Source: an uncultured Oscillospiraceae bacterium (GTDB lineage Bacteria > Bacillota > Clostridia > Oscillospirales > Oscillospiraceae). From it: a stretch of DNA of 48,795 bases. The DNA is taken from NCBI GenBank assembly GCA_947626845.1, contig CANQTW010000016.1, positions 1 to 48,795 of the forward strand. The letters run 5' to 3'. The notes beneath the pieces were generated by a model that made no database searches, was not told the origin of the DNA, and saw only the letters and a list, made by a program, of their open reading frames with translations. Of this stretch, positions 16,283-24,240 are shown piece by piece. The translations under genes and the position numbers were made by a program. Position 1 is the stretch's first letter. Every line of letters starts with the position of its first letter.

Positions 16283-17071
16283 ATGAACCTTTTAAAATGC
16301 CTCCTCATTGAAAACGACTGTTACAAGGCCGGGGTGGGGATGAGGCCCCAGGGGGTGATGGTCCATTCCACCGGGGTGAATAATCCCAACCTGCGGCGGT
16401 ATGTCCAGCCCGTGGCGGGGCAGGAGAATTACGAAACGCTCATGGCCGCCCTGGGGCGCAACACCAACGGGAACCACTGGAACCGGCGGTGGGTGGAGAA
16501 GTGCGTTCACGCCTTCATCGGGAAGCTGGCGGACGGCTCTATCGCCACGGTGCAGACGCTGCCCTGGGAGACGCAGGCGTGGCACTGCGCGGGGAAGGCC
16601 AACGGGACGCATATCAGCTTTGAGATATGCGAGGACGGCTTGGATGACCCTGTGTATTTCCGAGCCGTCTACCAGGAGGCTGTGGCGTTTACGGCTTACC
16701 TCTGCAAGCTCTACGGGCTGGACCCGCTGGCGGACGGCGCGGTGCTGTGCCACAAGGAGGGAGCGCGGCGGGGGATAGCGTCGAATCACTCCGACGTGGA
16801 GAACTGGTTCCCCAAAAGAGGGAGGACCATGGACGATTTTCGCCGCGATGTTAAAGAAAGGATGGAGGACGATATGACAGGTGAAGAGATCGTAAGGAAG
16901 ATCAACGAATATACGGCGGCGCTTCCGACGCCCGACTGGGCGGCGGAGGAGCTGAAGGAGGCCAGGGAGCTGGGGATCACGGACGGCACGAATCCCATGG
17001 GGCTGATCCCCCGCTATCAGGCGGCCATTATGGCCAAACGGGCCGTGGACGCGGTGATGGGGAGAATATAA
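16283..17071 (+). CDS. Endolysin: N-acetylmuramoyl-L-alanine amidase (Amidase_2 type)
   Basis: The catalytic domain has the zinc-ligand pattern of the T7 lysozyme/PGRP fold: VMVHSTG (first His), AWHCAG, and a second ligand in NHSDVENWF, preceded by VLCHKEG. It cuts the amide bond between muramic acid and the stem peptide. The ~60-residue C-terminus (PDWAAEELKEARELGITDG, PRYQAAIMAKRAV) resembles an SLH-like or wall-binding motif. The start is ATG 16283 (or GTG 16280), right at the end of repeat D7; extending further upstream would translate the repeat. It sits directly after the holin. Confidence 0.9.
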   Translation: MNLLKCLLIENDCYKAGVGMRPQGVMVHSTGVNNPNLRRYVQPVAGQENYETLMAALGRNTNGNHWNRRWVEKCVHAFIGKLADGSIATVQTLPWETQAWHCAGKANGTHISFEICEDGLDDPVYFRAVYQEAVAFTAYLCKLYGLDPLADGAVLCHKEGARRGIASNHSDVENWFPKRGRTMDDFRRDVKERMEDDMTGEEIVRKINEYTAALPTPDWAAEELKEARELGITDGTNPMGLIPRYQAAIMAKRAVDAVMGRI

Positions 17072-17072
17072 G

Positions 17073-17489
17073 ATGAAAACGGTTAAGGATGTTTTTGACG
17101 CCGCCATGGGCCTGATGGATGAGCTTGGCGCTGACGGCCAGGCCAGGACGAGCGCCACGAAGGAGTACGAGTACAGGACGCCGGGGATCGTCAACATGAT
17201 GGCGGCGGAGTACCGCATCCTGGCGGGGGAAAAGGGCGGGACCGTGCCTGTGGAGGGCATGGAGGAGCCGATCCTGAAGATACCGGACGTGTACGTTGCG
17301 GGGGTGATGCACTACGGCCTGGCGGCGAACCTGCTGGTGGACGAGAATCCCGCCGCCGCCGGCTTTTACGAGCAGCGGTACGAGGAGCTGAGGAACCTCT
17401 ACTTCACGCGCCGCGGCGCGGAGGAGGGGGACAGCGCCATCGAGGACCTGTACGGGGGAATCGAGTTCGGACAGTTCGGCAGATGGTGA
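17073..17489 (+). CDS. Putative phage head-tail adaptor
   Basis: A 138-residue helical protein directly after the endolysin gene (one-base gap). The pattern KTVKDVFDAAMGLMDELG, then IVNMMAAEYRILAG, VMHYGLAANLLVDENPAAAGFYEQRYEEL resembles small connector/adaptor proteins that dock under the portal (P22 gp4 type). Its position after lysis genes is unusual; a structural gene here suggests rearrangement, or a lineage-specific order. The assignment is from helical pattern only. Confidence 0.5.
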   Translation: MKTVKDVFDAAMGLMDELGADGQARTSATKEYEYRTPGIVNMMAAEYRILAGEKGGTVPVEGMEEPILKIPDVYVAGVMHYGLAANLLVDENPAAAGFYEQRYEELRNLYFTRRGAEEGDSAIEDLYGGIEFGQFGRW

Positions 17490-17566
17490 GAAACGGGAGA
17501 GGGGCGGGAGGGAATCCCCCCGCGTGCCCCGACCCGTGTATCGAATGACAAATAAACCATCGTGTA

Positions 17567-17616
17567 ACAATTCCGCAAGGGCCGCCCAGGAGGGCGGCCC
17601 ACGGTATCCGAATTGT
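17567..17616. repeat. Palindromic element at the prophage right end
   Basis: Outer arms ACAATTC / GAATTGT enclose a 9-bp hairpin GGGCCGCCC-AGGA-GGGCGGCCC. There is no T run. It lies in the 237-base gap between the last phage gene and the SDR gene and could serve as a terminator or mark the prophage boundary; no matching direct repeat was seen on the left side. Confidence 0.55.
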
Positions 17617-17641
17617 GTTGGCAAAAAAACGTATCTTCTAT

Positions 17642-17669
17642 TTGACTTTTTGTACAATTATGCTATAAT
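17642..17669 (+). promoter_or_regulatory. Promoter of the SDR dehydrogenase
   Basis: TTGACT (17642-17647), a 16-base spacer and TATAAT (17664-17669), with GGGAGGAG at a good distance before the ATG at 17727. Confidence 0.8.
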
Positions 17670-17726
17670 TGTTTCAATAAGCGGGAGGGTATCCCCGCAA
17701 ACTAACGAAACGGGAGGAGTTTTTAC

Positions 17727-18527
17727 ATGGTTGATTTCAGCTTGAAGGGTAAAGTTGCCCTGATCACCGGTGCTTCCTACGGCATCGGCTTCGCCATCGC
17801 AAAGGGCATGGCCAGCGCGGGCGCCACCATCGTGTTCAACGACATCAAGCAGGAGCTGGTGGACAAGGGGATCGCCGCCTATAAGGAGGCGGGCATCGAC
17901 GCCCACGGCTATGTCTGCGACGTCACCAACGAGGAGGCCGTCGGCGAGTTTGTCAAGAAGGTCACCGAGGAAGTGGGCCATATCAACATCCTGGTGAACA
18001 ACGCCGGCATCATCATGCGCATCCCCATGCTGGACATGACGGCGGCCCAGTTCCGCAAGGTCATCGACATCGACCTGAACGGCCCCTTCATCATGGCCAA
18101 GGCCGTGATCCCCGACATGATCGCCCAGGGCGGCGGCAAGATCATCAACATCTGCTCCATGATGAGCGAGCTGGGCCGCGAGACCGTCAGCGCCTACGCG
18201 GCGGCCAAGGGGGGCCTGAAGATGCTCACCCGCAACATCGCCAGCGAGTACGGCAAGTACAACATACAGTGCAACGGCATCGGCCCCGGCTACATAGCCA
18301 CCCCCCAGACCGCGCCGCTGCGCGAGAAGCAGCCTGACGGCAGCCGTCACCCCTTCGACCAGTTCATCATCGCCAAGACCCCCGCGGAGCGCTGGGGCGA
18401 GGCGGAGGACCTGGCCGGCCCCGCCGTGTTCCTGGCCAGTCCGGCCTCGGATTTCGTCAACGGCCACATCCTCTATGTGGACGGCGGCATCCTGGCCTAC
18501 ATCGGCAAGCAGCCCGGAAACGAATAA
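17727..18527 (+). CDS. Short-chain dehydrogenase, gluconate 5-dehydrogenase-like
   Basis: A 266-residue classical SDR. The NAD(P)-binding motif TGASYGIG is at about 14-21, NNAGI at 91-95, the catalytic Ser in ICSMMSE and Tyr-x3-Lys in YAAAKGG (about 155-161), and PGYIATPQT follows. The pattern ALITGASYGIGFAIA and the late GHILYVDGGILAYIGKQP fit gluconate 5-dehydrogenases (5-keto-D-gluconate reductases), soluble enzymes of sugar acid metabolism. Substrate specificity in SDRs is hard to read from sequence, so another keto-sugar or a 2-keto-3-deoxygluconate-related reaction is possible. It stands alone with its own promoter and terminator. Confidence 0.85.
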   Translation: MVDFSLKGKVALITGASYGIGFAIAKGMASAGATIVFNDIKQELVDKGIAAYKEAGIDAHGYVCDVTNEEAVGEFVKKVTEEVGHINILVNNAGIIMRIPMLDMTAAQFRKVIDIDLNGPFIMAKAVIPDMIAQGGGKIINICSMMSELGRETVSAYAAAKGGLKMLTRNIASEYGKYNIQCNGIGPGYIATPQTAPLREKQPDGSRHPFDQFIIAKTPAERWGEAEDLAGPAVFLASPASDFVNGHILYVDGGILAYIGKQPGNE

Positions 18528-18529
18528 CT

Positions 18530-18828
18530 GGCTTTGAAGCCCTGACGGGCTTCAAATGCCAAGGGGAGCGTGCGGGAAATTCCACGTGAATTCTGCGGAA
18601 TTCACGCGGAATTTTCCTGCCGTCACGCAAGTGCGCCGTCGTCGTCGCGGAAGTCGCGAATCCTCGCCTCCGCGCAGGCGCGAAGGCGAGGTCGCAGACT
18701 TCGCTCCTCCTCTCCCCACCGAACTAACGTTCGGCGGGGGCCCCATTAGCACACTTGCGTGACAAAAGGGATTTTTCCCGACGCACATGTCGCCGGAAAA
18801 AATATTGAATGAGTTTTTTGATAAGCTG
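18530..18828 (+). repeat. SBA repeat interrupted by a nested D-family repeat (D8)
   Basis: S hairpin TTTGAAGCCC/GGGCTTCAAA, constant linker AAGGGGAGCGTGCGGG, B hairpin with TGCG loop (GTGAATTC-TGCG-GAATTCAC), then GCCGTCACGCAAGTG. D8 (18637-18746, minus orientation) is inserted, after which GCACACTTGCGTGACAAAAGGG and module A resume. The two flanking pieces reconstitute the SBA linker seen elsewhere, so D8 entered an existing SBA copy. The 18528-18940 gap has no gene. Confidence 0.88.
18637..18746 (-). repeat. D-family structured repeat D8
   Basis: Read on the minus strand: P1 CGAAC-GTTA-GTTCG, constant GAGAGGAGGAGC, helix P2 GAAGTC-bulge T-GCGA / TCGC-GACTTC, and an extended P3 CCTCGCCTTCGCG / CGCGGAGGCGAGG with CCTG loop. 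It ends in CGCGACGACGACG. Confidence 0.87.
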
Positions 18829-18860
18829 TGCCGTCCCCGATTTCGGGGGCGGCATTTTTT
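18829..18860 (+). terminator. Rho-independent terminator downstream of the SDR gene
   Basis: Stem TGCCGTCCCCGA / TCGGGGGCGGCA followed by TTTTTT. It lies beyond the SBA repeat, so transcripts of the SDR gene probably include the repeat. Confidence 0.85.
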
Positions 18861-18940
18861 GCGCGAAAGGGGGTGGAATTTATTTGAATACTGTGGTATG
18901 ATAAAGGGAACGATCAAACCTTTTAACGGGGGATGAGGAT

Positions 18941-21268
18941 ATGGACGAGAGAAACGGGCTGTCCGCCGAAGAGGGCGGGTTCTTTGAGAACCGGGAGCTT
19001 TCGTGGCTGAAATTCAATGAACGGGTGCTGGAGGAGGCGGAGGACGCCAGGAATCCCCTGGGGGAGCGGCTGAACTTCCTCTCCATCTTCCAGTCCAATC
19101 TGGACGAGTTTTACATGGTGCGGGTGGGGACGCTCATCGACACCCTGAAGGACGGGGTGACGGATGACAAGATGGGGCTGACCTCGGCCCAGCAGATCAA
19201 GTCCATCCTCAACCGCACGGGGGAGCTTTTTGAGCGGCGGGACGCCAGCTTCCGGGACCTCTTCGTGTCGCTCCACGACTACGGCGTAGAGCTGGTGCGG
19301 TTTGTCAGCCTCCAGGACAAGGCCAGGGCGTATCTGGAGAAATACTTCCTGTCGGACGTCCTGCCGGTGCTGTCGCCCCAGATCATCCAGCGCAAGCAGC
19401 CCTTCCCGTTTTTGAAGAACAAGACCATCTACGCCGTGGCGAAGCTCATCAGCAAGTCGGGCCAGATGAGCCTGGGCGTGGTGCCCTGCGGGGACGGCGG
19501 CCTCAGACGGCTGGTGCCCCTGCCCGGCGAGGGCCTGCGGTTCGTGCTGATGGAGGACCTGATCCGCCACTTCCTGCCCCGCGTCTTTGAGCGGTACCGG
19601 GTGGAGGGCTCCGTCCTCATCCGCCTGGTGCGCAACGCGGACATCAACGTGGACGAGACGGGGAACGAGGCGGACTTCAAGTCCGCCGAGGACTACCGCA
19701 AGACCATGGAAAAGCTGGTCCGGTCCAGGACCCGCCGTGAGCCGGTGAGGCTGGACTACAACGGGCGGCTGGATGACGAGCTGCGGAGCGTGTTCCGTAA
19801 ATATCTTGGCCTGTCCAAACGCCATCTTTTTGCCACGTCCACGCCGCTGGACCTGAGCTTCATGAGCTTCCTGCGGGACGTGCTGCGGGACAAGACGGAG
19901 CTTTTCTATCCCCGTCGGGTGCCCCAGAACAGCGTCAACATCGACGCCCACAGGCCCATCGCCCCCCAGGTGAGGGAGCGGGACGTCCTGCTCAGCTACC
20001 CCTACGAGTCCATCAGGCCCTTCCAGCACCTGCTCAACGAGGCGGGCCAGGACCCGGAGGTGGTGTCCATCAAGATGACCCTCTACCGGGTGGCCCACAA
20101 CAGCAAGATCGTGGAGGCGCTGTGCGAGGCCGCCGAGAACGGCAAGGAGGTGGTGGTGCTGGTGGAGCTCCGCGCCCGCTTTGACGAGGAGAACAACATC
20201 GGCTGGTCCAGAGTGCTGGAGCAGGCCGGGTGCCGGGTGATCTACGGCCTGGACAGGATGAAGGTCCACTCCAAGCTCCTGCTCATCACCCGCCGGCACG
20301 AGGGGGAGATCGAGTACATCACACAGATCGGCACGGGCAACTACAACGAGGACACCGTGCGTCTCTACACCGACTACGCCCTGATGACCGCGAACCGGGA
20401 GATCGGCGCGGAGGCCGCCAGGGTGTTCAACTGCCTCTCCATGGGGGAGGTCATCGAGGACACAAAATATCTGCTGGTGGCGCCGGCGTGCCTGCGAAGC
20501 CGCATCCTGGAGATGATCGACGGCGAGATCGCCAAGGCCAGGGCGGGGAGGCCGGCGTACCTGGGCTTTAAGCTCAACGGGCTGACGGACAAGGGCCTCA
20601 TTGAAAAGCTGGTGGAGGCCAGCCGCGCCGGCGTCAGGATCGACCTCCTGATACGGGGCATCTGCTGCCTCGTCTCCGGCATCCCCGGCGTCACGGACAA
20701 CATCAGCGTCTACTCCATCGTGGGCCGGTTCCTGGAGCACGCGCGGGTTTACATAATCGGGACCGGAGAGGAGCGGCGCGTCTATATCTCCTCGGCGGAT
20801 TTCATGACCCGCAACACCCAGCGGCGGGTGGAGGTGGCGGCGCCCATTCTGGACGGGGCCATTCGGGCGCACATCGTCAGGATGTTTGAGCTGCAGCTCT
20901 CCGACAACGTGAAGCTGCGGCGGCAGGACCCCGACGGGAGCTACAACTACGTGGAGCAGGGGACGGAGACGCTCTGTTCCCAGGAGCTTTTCTACGAGGA
21001 GGCCTACGCCGGCGCGTGGAAGCTGAACGGCGGGGCGGCGGAGGCGTCGCCCGCTGGCGGGACGATCCGAGAGCCGGAGACGCCCGCGGATGAGCCTGCG
21101 CCGGCCCCGGCGGAGCCGGAGGCGGCCACGGTCAAACCGGCGGTGGTGAGGACCGGAAAGGGGAGCATCACCGTGGAGATCCCGGCGGGACAGCGGGGCC
21201 TCCGGCGGAAAAAAGGGGAGGGCCAGGGGATCGTGAAGCTCTTGGCGAAGATCAGAAGAAGGGGTTAA
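18941..21268 (+). CDS. ppk1: Polyphosphate kinase 1
   Basis: The 775-residue protein shows the PPK1 order: N-domain (FFENRELSWLKFNERVLEEA), head domain, and two phospholipase-D-like domains. Key pieces are FLRDVLRDKTELFYPRRVP, ILLSYPYESIRPF-like DVLLSYPYESIRPF, IKMTLYRVAHNSKIVEALCEAAENGKEV (key Arg/Lys), KVHSKLLLI with the His that is autophosphorylated, and GTGNYNED. It makes long-chain polyphosphate from ATP, reversibly. The C-terminus has an extra ~70-residue Pro/Glu/Ala-rich tail ending in a basic RRKKGEGQG stretch, longer than usual. A possible -10 (TATGAT, 18897) has no clear -35. Confidence 0.95.
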   Translation: MDERNGLSAEEGGFFENRELSWLKFNERVLEEAEDARNPLGERLNFLSIFQSNLDEFYMVRVGTLIDTLKDGVTDDKMGLTSAQQIKSILNRTGELFERRDASFRDLFVSLHDYGVELVRFVSLQDKARAYLEKYFLSDVLPVLSPQIIQRKQPFPFLKNKTIYAVAKLISKSGQMSLGVVPCGDGGLRRLVPLPGEGLRFVLMEDLIRHFLPRVFERYRVEGSVLIRLVRNADINVDETGNEADFKSAEDYRKTMEKLVRSRTRREPVRLDYNGRLDDELRSVFRKYLGLSKRHLFATSTPLDLSFMSFLRDVLRDKTELFYPRRVPQNSVNIDAHRPIAPQVRERDVLLSYPYESIRPFQHLLNEAGQDPEVVSIKMTLYRVAHNSKIVEALCEAAENGKEVVVLVELRARFDEENNIGWSRVLEQAGCRVIYGLDRMKVHSKLLLITRRHEGEIEYITQIGTGNYNEDTVRLYTDYALMTANREIGAEAARVFNCLSMGEVIEDTKYLLVAPACLRSRILEMIDGEIAKARAGRPAYLGFKLNGLTDKGLIEKLVEASRAGVRIDLLIRGICCLVSGIPGVTDNISVYSIVGRFLEHARVYIIGTGEERRVYISSADFMTRNTQRRVEVAAPILDGAIRAHIVRMFELQLSDNVKLRRQDPDGSYNYVEQGTETLCSQELFYEEAYAGAWKLNGGAAEASPAGGTIREPETPADEPAPAPAEPEAATVKPAVVRTGKGSITVEIPAGQRGLRRKKGEGQGIVKLLAKIRRRG

Positions 21269-21278
21269 ATGGAATTTG

Positions 21279-21495
21279 TAAGGTTGCCGCCCTTATAGGG
21301 CGGAAGGGATTTACTTTCTCCTCTTTTGTCTCGTCAAAAGAGGAGAAAGTAGCAAAGAGGAGAAAAAACGAGTCAAGGGGGATTCCGATTTTCCCCCTTG
21401 ACAATCCCCTTTTAAAAACGGCCAGAGGGGGGCTTGCGAGCCCCCCATCTGGATTCCCCCCCAGGGAACGCCTGCACGGGAACATCCCGTAGGGA
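21279..21495 (+). repeat. E-family multi-hairpin repeat, copy E2
   Basis: CCGCCC/GGGCGG, CTTTCTCCTCTTTTG / CAAAAGAGGAGAAAG, GTCAAGGGGGA / TCCCCCTTGAC, CCAGAGGGGGGC / GCCCCCCATCTGG, and tail GGATTCCCCCCCAGGG. It matches E3 (22523) almost perfectly in inverted orientation, about 1 kb away, with the GNAT gene between them. It continues straight into repeat D9. Confidence 0.9.
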
Positions 21496-21604
21496 TGGGG
21501 CCCCCGCCGAACATTAGTTCGGTGGGGAGAGGAGGAGCGAAGTCTGCGACTGAGCCGTCACGCTTGCGTGGCGGCGAGGTATCGCGACTTCCGCGACGAC
21601 GAGT
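21496..21604 (+). repeat. D-family structured repeat D9
   Basis: The clearest full copy. P1 CGAAC-ATTA-GTTCG in a CCCC/GGGG clamp, GAGAGGAGGAGC, P2 GAAGTC-bulge T-GCGA / TCGC-GACTTC, P3 CCGTCACG-CTTG-CGTGGCGG, tail CGCGACGACG. Confidence 0.9.
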
Positions 21605-21780
21605 AGGGGCCAGACCACATCGGCCCACACGCCGCACCACCGAATTTCCCTATACGCCCTACCGAATTCCCGAAAACCTTCCTTCAAACGCCGTAGGGGC
21701 CGCCGCCCACGGCGGCCCGCCGAATTCCCGCATTGTCCGCCCCAAAAAGGTTGCTAAACGGGAATTTGACAGCTTGATGG
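21605..21780. repeat. H-type repeat region (CCGAATTYCCC / GTAGGGGCCGCC units)
   Basis: Repeated CCGAATTTCC and CCGAATTCCCG motifs with a GGCCGCCG / CGGCGGCC hairpin. The same mosaic recurs at about 22370-22515 and 37498-37757. No gene is visible. Confidence 0.7.
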
Positions 21781-21797
21781 ATTCGCTTAAATCCGAA

Positions 21798-22265
21798 TTA
21801 CAGCTTTTTTTCAAACACATATTGCTGGGGCGTCATGCCCATGGCGTGATACATGGCGACGGCGCCCTTGTTGAAGTCCCAGGTGTACACATCCAGGCGA
21901 ACCGCCCCCTGTTCCTTTGCCCAGGTCTCCACCTCGGCAAAGAGCTTTGCCGCGATTCCTCTACGGCGGCAGGCGGGCAAAACATAGATGTCATCCAGGC
22001 AAACGGCCTTCAGGCCCTTGACCATACCGCTTTCTTCCCAAAGCGTTGCCCTGACGATACCCACGAGCTGCCCATCCTCAAAGGCACCCAGTTCAAAATC
22101 GTCAGGGCGGGCCAGATTTTGTATAAAAGCCTCTTTGGGATAGACTTCTTCCTTACCCCGATGTACAAAAAAGTCCGGCCTCGCCTGTATATGAAGCTCA
22201 TCCAAAGCCACGTACAGTTCAAGTACCTCATCATAATCGGATTCCGCCAGTCTTCTTATCTCCAT
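21798..22265 (-). CDS. GNAT-family N-acetyltransferase
   Basis: The start at ATG 22265 has GGAG nine bases upstream; a longer form would need TTG 22289. The 155-residue protein has the GNAT fold signature: LDDIYVLPACRRRGIAAKLFAEVETWA contains the acetyl-CoA loop R-R-R-G-I-A (Q/RxxGxG/A), and it ends LYHAMGM-like as VAMYHAMGMTPQQYVFEKKL. The substrate cannot be told from sequence; small-molecule or protein N-acetylation is possible. It is a single gene between two inverted copies of the E repeat and has a somewhat lower GC content than its flanks. Confidence 0.85.
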   Translation of the reverse strand: MEIRRLAESDYDEVLELYVALDELHIQARPDFFVHRGKEEVYPKEAFIQNLARPDDFELGAFEDGQLVGIVRATLWEESGMVKGLKAVCLDDIYVLPACRRRGIAAKLFAEVETWAKEQGAVRLDVYTWDFNKGAVAMYHAMGMTPQQYVFEKKL

Positions 22266-22369
22266 ATATTTTGACTCCGTTTCGTCCAAAATTTGCTTAG
22301 TCGGGTGACTTATCTCTGATATTCAGTATCATACCACGTTCACGCATAACTTGCAAATATCAGTCCCTC

Positions 22370-22515
22370 GAATTTCCGCATCGTCCACCCCAAAACGGTT
22401 GCGGCTCCGCCGCGTATTTGAAAATCGGGCCGCCGCCCACGGCGGCCCACCGAATTTCCGAAAATCTCTTTAAAAAATCGTAGGGGCGGGTTCCAAAACC
22501 CGCCCCTACGGCTTT
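22370..22515. repeat. H-type repeat region with GGGGCGGGTT hairpin
   Basis: It contains GGGCCGCCG / CGGCGGCCC and CGTAGGGGCGGGTT / AACCCGCCCCTACG hairpins and CCGAATTTCC motifs. No coding gene is seen in the 22290-22738 gap, which is otherwise E3. Confidence 0.75.
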
Positions 22516-22522
22516 TTCCCTG

Positions 22523-22716
22523 CGGGCGATCCCTGGGGGGGAATCCAGATGGGGGGCTCGCAAGCCCCCCTCTGGCCGTTTTTAAAAGGGGATTGTCAAG
22601 GGGGAAAATCGGAATCCCCCTTGACTCGTTTTTTCTCCTCTTTGCTACTTTCTCCTCTTTTGACGAGACAAAAGAGGAGAAAGTAAATCCCTCCGCCCAT
22701 AAGGCGGACATCCTTA
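22523..22716 (-). repeat. E-family multi-hairpin repeat, copy E3
   Basis: Near-identical to E2 but on the opposite strand: CTTTCTCCTCTTTTG / CAAAAGAGGAGAAAG, GTCAAGGGGGA / TCCCCCTTGAC and GCCAGAGGGGGGCTTGCGAG are preserved. It has no attached D repeat. It ends about 20 bases before the lysC stop codon and may act as its terminator region. Confidence 0.9.
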
Positions 22717-22738
22717 TAACCCCCGACGGGAACGGAGG

Positions 22739-23947
22739 TCAGTCGCCGAAGAATTTGTCGTGGACAGCCTGGACGGCCTTGTCGGCATCGTCCTCGTCCA
22801 CTAAGACGGAGACCTTGATCTCGCTGGTGGAGATCATTTTGATGTTGATCTTCTTCTTGGCCAGGGCGTCGAACATCTTGACGGCCACGCCGCTGGTCAT
22901 GAGCATACCGGCGCCCACGATGCTGATCTTGGCCACGTGGGTGTCCAGGTCCAGCTTCTGATAGCCCAGGGAATCGGCATTCTGCTCCAGGCACTCCTTG
23001 GCGGCCTCGGCATCGGCGCGGGTGACGGTGAAGGTCACGTCCTGATTGCCGTCGCGGCCCAGGGACTGGATGATGATGTCCACGTTGATCTTCTCGTTGG
23101 CGAGGATGCGGAAGATTTTAAAGGCGATACCGGGCTCGTCCTTGATGCCCACCAAGGTGAAACGCGCCACGTTGACGTCCTTGGCGACGCCGCTGACTTC
23201 TACCTGTTCCAATTTCTTTACCTCCCTGACTTTAGTACCGGGTTTTCTCTCGTAGCTGGAGAGCACCTCCAGGTCCACGTTATATCTTTTCGCCATCTCC
23301 ACGGAGCGGTTGTGGAGCACCTTGGCGCCCATGCTGGCAAGCTCCAGCATCTCGTCGAAGGTAATCTCGTCCAGCTTCTTGGCGCCCTTGACCTTGTTGG
23401 GGTCGGCGGTGTAGACGCCGTCCACGTCGGTGTATATCTGGCACAGGTCCGCGTGCATGGCCGCCGCGATGGCCACCGCCGAGGTGTCGGAGCCGCCCCG
23501 TCCCAGGGTGGTGATGTCGTCGTATTTGTTGACGCCCTGGAAGCCGGTGATCAGCACCACCCGCCTGCCGTCCAGCTCCTTGCGGATACGCTCCGAGCCC
23601 ACGGACTTGATGGAGGCGTTGGAGTAGTTGGTGTTGGTCTTGAAATCCACCTGCCAGCCGGCGAGGCTGACGGCGGGGACGCCCATGGAGTTGAGCATCA
23701 TGGCGCACAGGGCCACGGACTGCTGTTCGCCGGTACTGAGGAGCATATCCATCTCCCGCTTGGAGGGCTTGGGGTTATACTCCAGCGCCCTGGCGATGAG
23801 TTGATCGGTGGTCTTGCCCTGGGCGGAGAGGACCACGATCACGTCGTTGCCGGCGTGGTAACATTCCGAGATGATCCCGGCGACGCGGCGGACCTTCTCC
23901 ACGTCGGCTACGGAGCTTCCGCCGAATTTTTGTACGATGAGTGCCAT
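22739..23947 (-). CDS. lysC: Aspartate kinase
   Basis: The 402-residue enzyme phosphorylates aspartate, the first step towards lysine, threonine and methionine. The N-terminal kinase domain starts LIVQKFGGSSV (substrate/ATP binding), contains GFQGVNKYDDITTLGRGGSDTSAVAIA by its core TTLGRGGSDTSA (about 150-161), and TDVDGVYTADP. Two C-terminal ACT domains follow (VSGVAKDVNVARFTLVGIKDEPGIAFKIF, by key parts GIKDEPGIA, and VAKISIVGAGM), the usual site of lysine or threonine feedback. AAGGAGG precedes the ATG. It lies downstream of hom on the same strand, separated by an SBA repeat. Confidence 0.97.
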   Translation of the reverse strand: MALIVQKFGGSSVADVEKVRRVAGIISECYHAGNDVIVVLSAQGKTTDQLIARALEYNPKPSKREMDMLLSTGEQQSVALCAMMLNSMGVPAVSLAGWQVDFKTNTNYSNASIKSVGSERIRKELDGRRVVLITGFQGVNKYDDITTLGRGGSDTSAVAIAAAMHADLCQIYTDVDGVYTADPNKVKGAKKLDEITFDEMLELASMGAKVLHNRSVEMAKRYNVDLEVLSSYERKPGTKVREVKKLEQVEVSGVAKDVNVARFTLVGIKDEPGIAFKIFRILANEKINVDIIIQSLGRDGNQDVTFTVTRADAEAAKECLEQNADSLGYQKLDLDTHVAKISIVGAGMLMTSGVAVKMFDALAKKKINIKMISTSEIKVSVLVDEDDADKAVQAVHDKFFGD

Positions 23948-24014
23948 AAGAGGCCTCCTTAAATAATATGTTCTGACCTTACTTGCGCTGCGGTGAAGGG
24001 GCCGGCGGCCCCAG

Positions 24015-24215
24015 AGTCTGTCAAAAACTCGAATTCAGTATTTTTCCGGCGACATGCGCGTCGGAAAAAATCCCTTTTGTCACGCAAGTGTGCGCTCTGC
24101 GTGCATGAAGCGTGACAAAAGGGGGATTTTCTCTGAATTTCGCAAAATTCAGAGAAAATTACCCGCACGTTCCTTTTGGCATCGAAAGCCTGTCAGGGAT
24201 TTCGAGCCAGTTTCG
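24015..24215 (-). repeat. SBA multi-hairpin repeat between hom and lysC
   Basis: Minus-strand order: S hairpin region (GGCTCGAAATCCCTGACAGG), constant AAAGGAACGTGCGGG, B hairpin CTCTGAATTT-TGCG-AAATTCAGAG, linker hairpin TTTTGTCACGC / GCGTGACAAAA, module A and tail GAGTTTTTGACAG. The 293-base gap between hom and lysC is made of this element and has no gene; it may partly uncouple the two genes. Confidence 0.88.
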
Positions 24216-24240
24216 CGGCCCCGGTACATTCTATTCTCGT

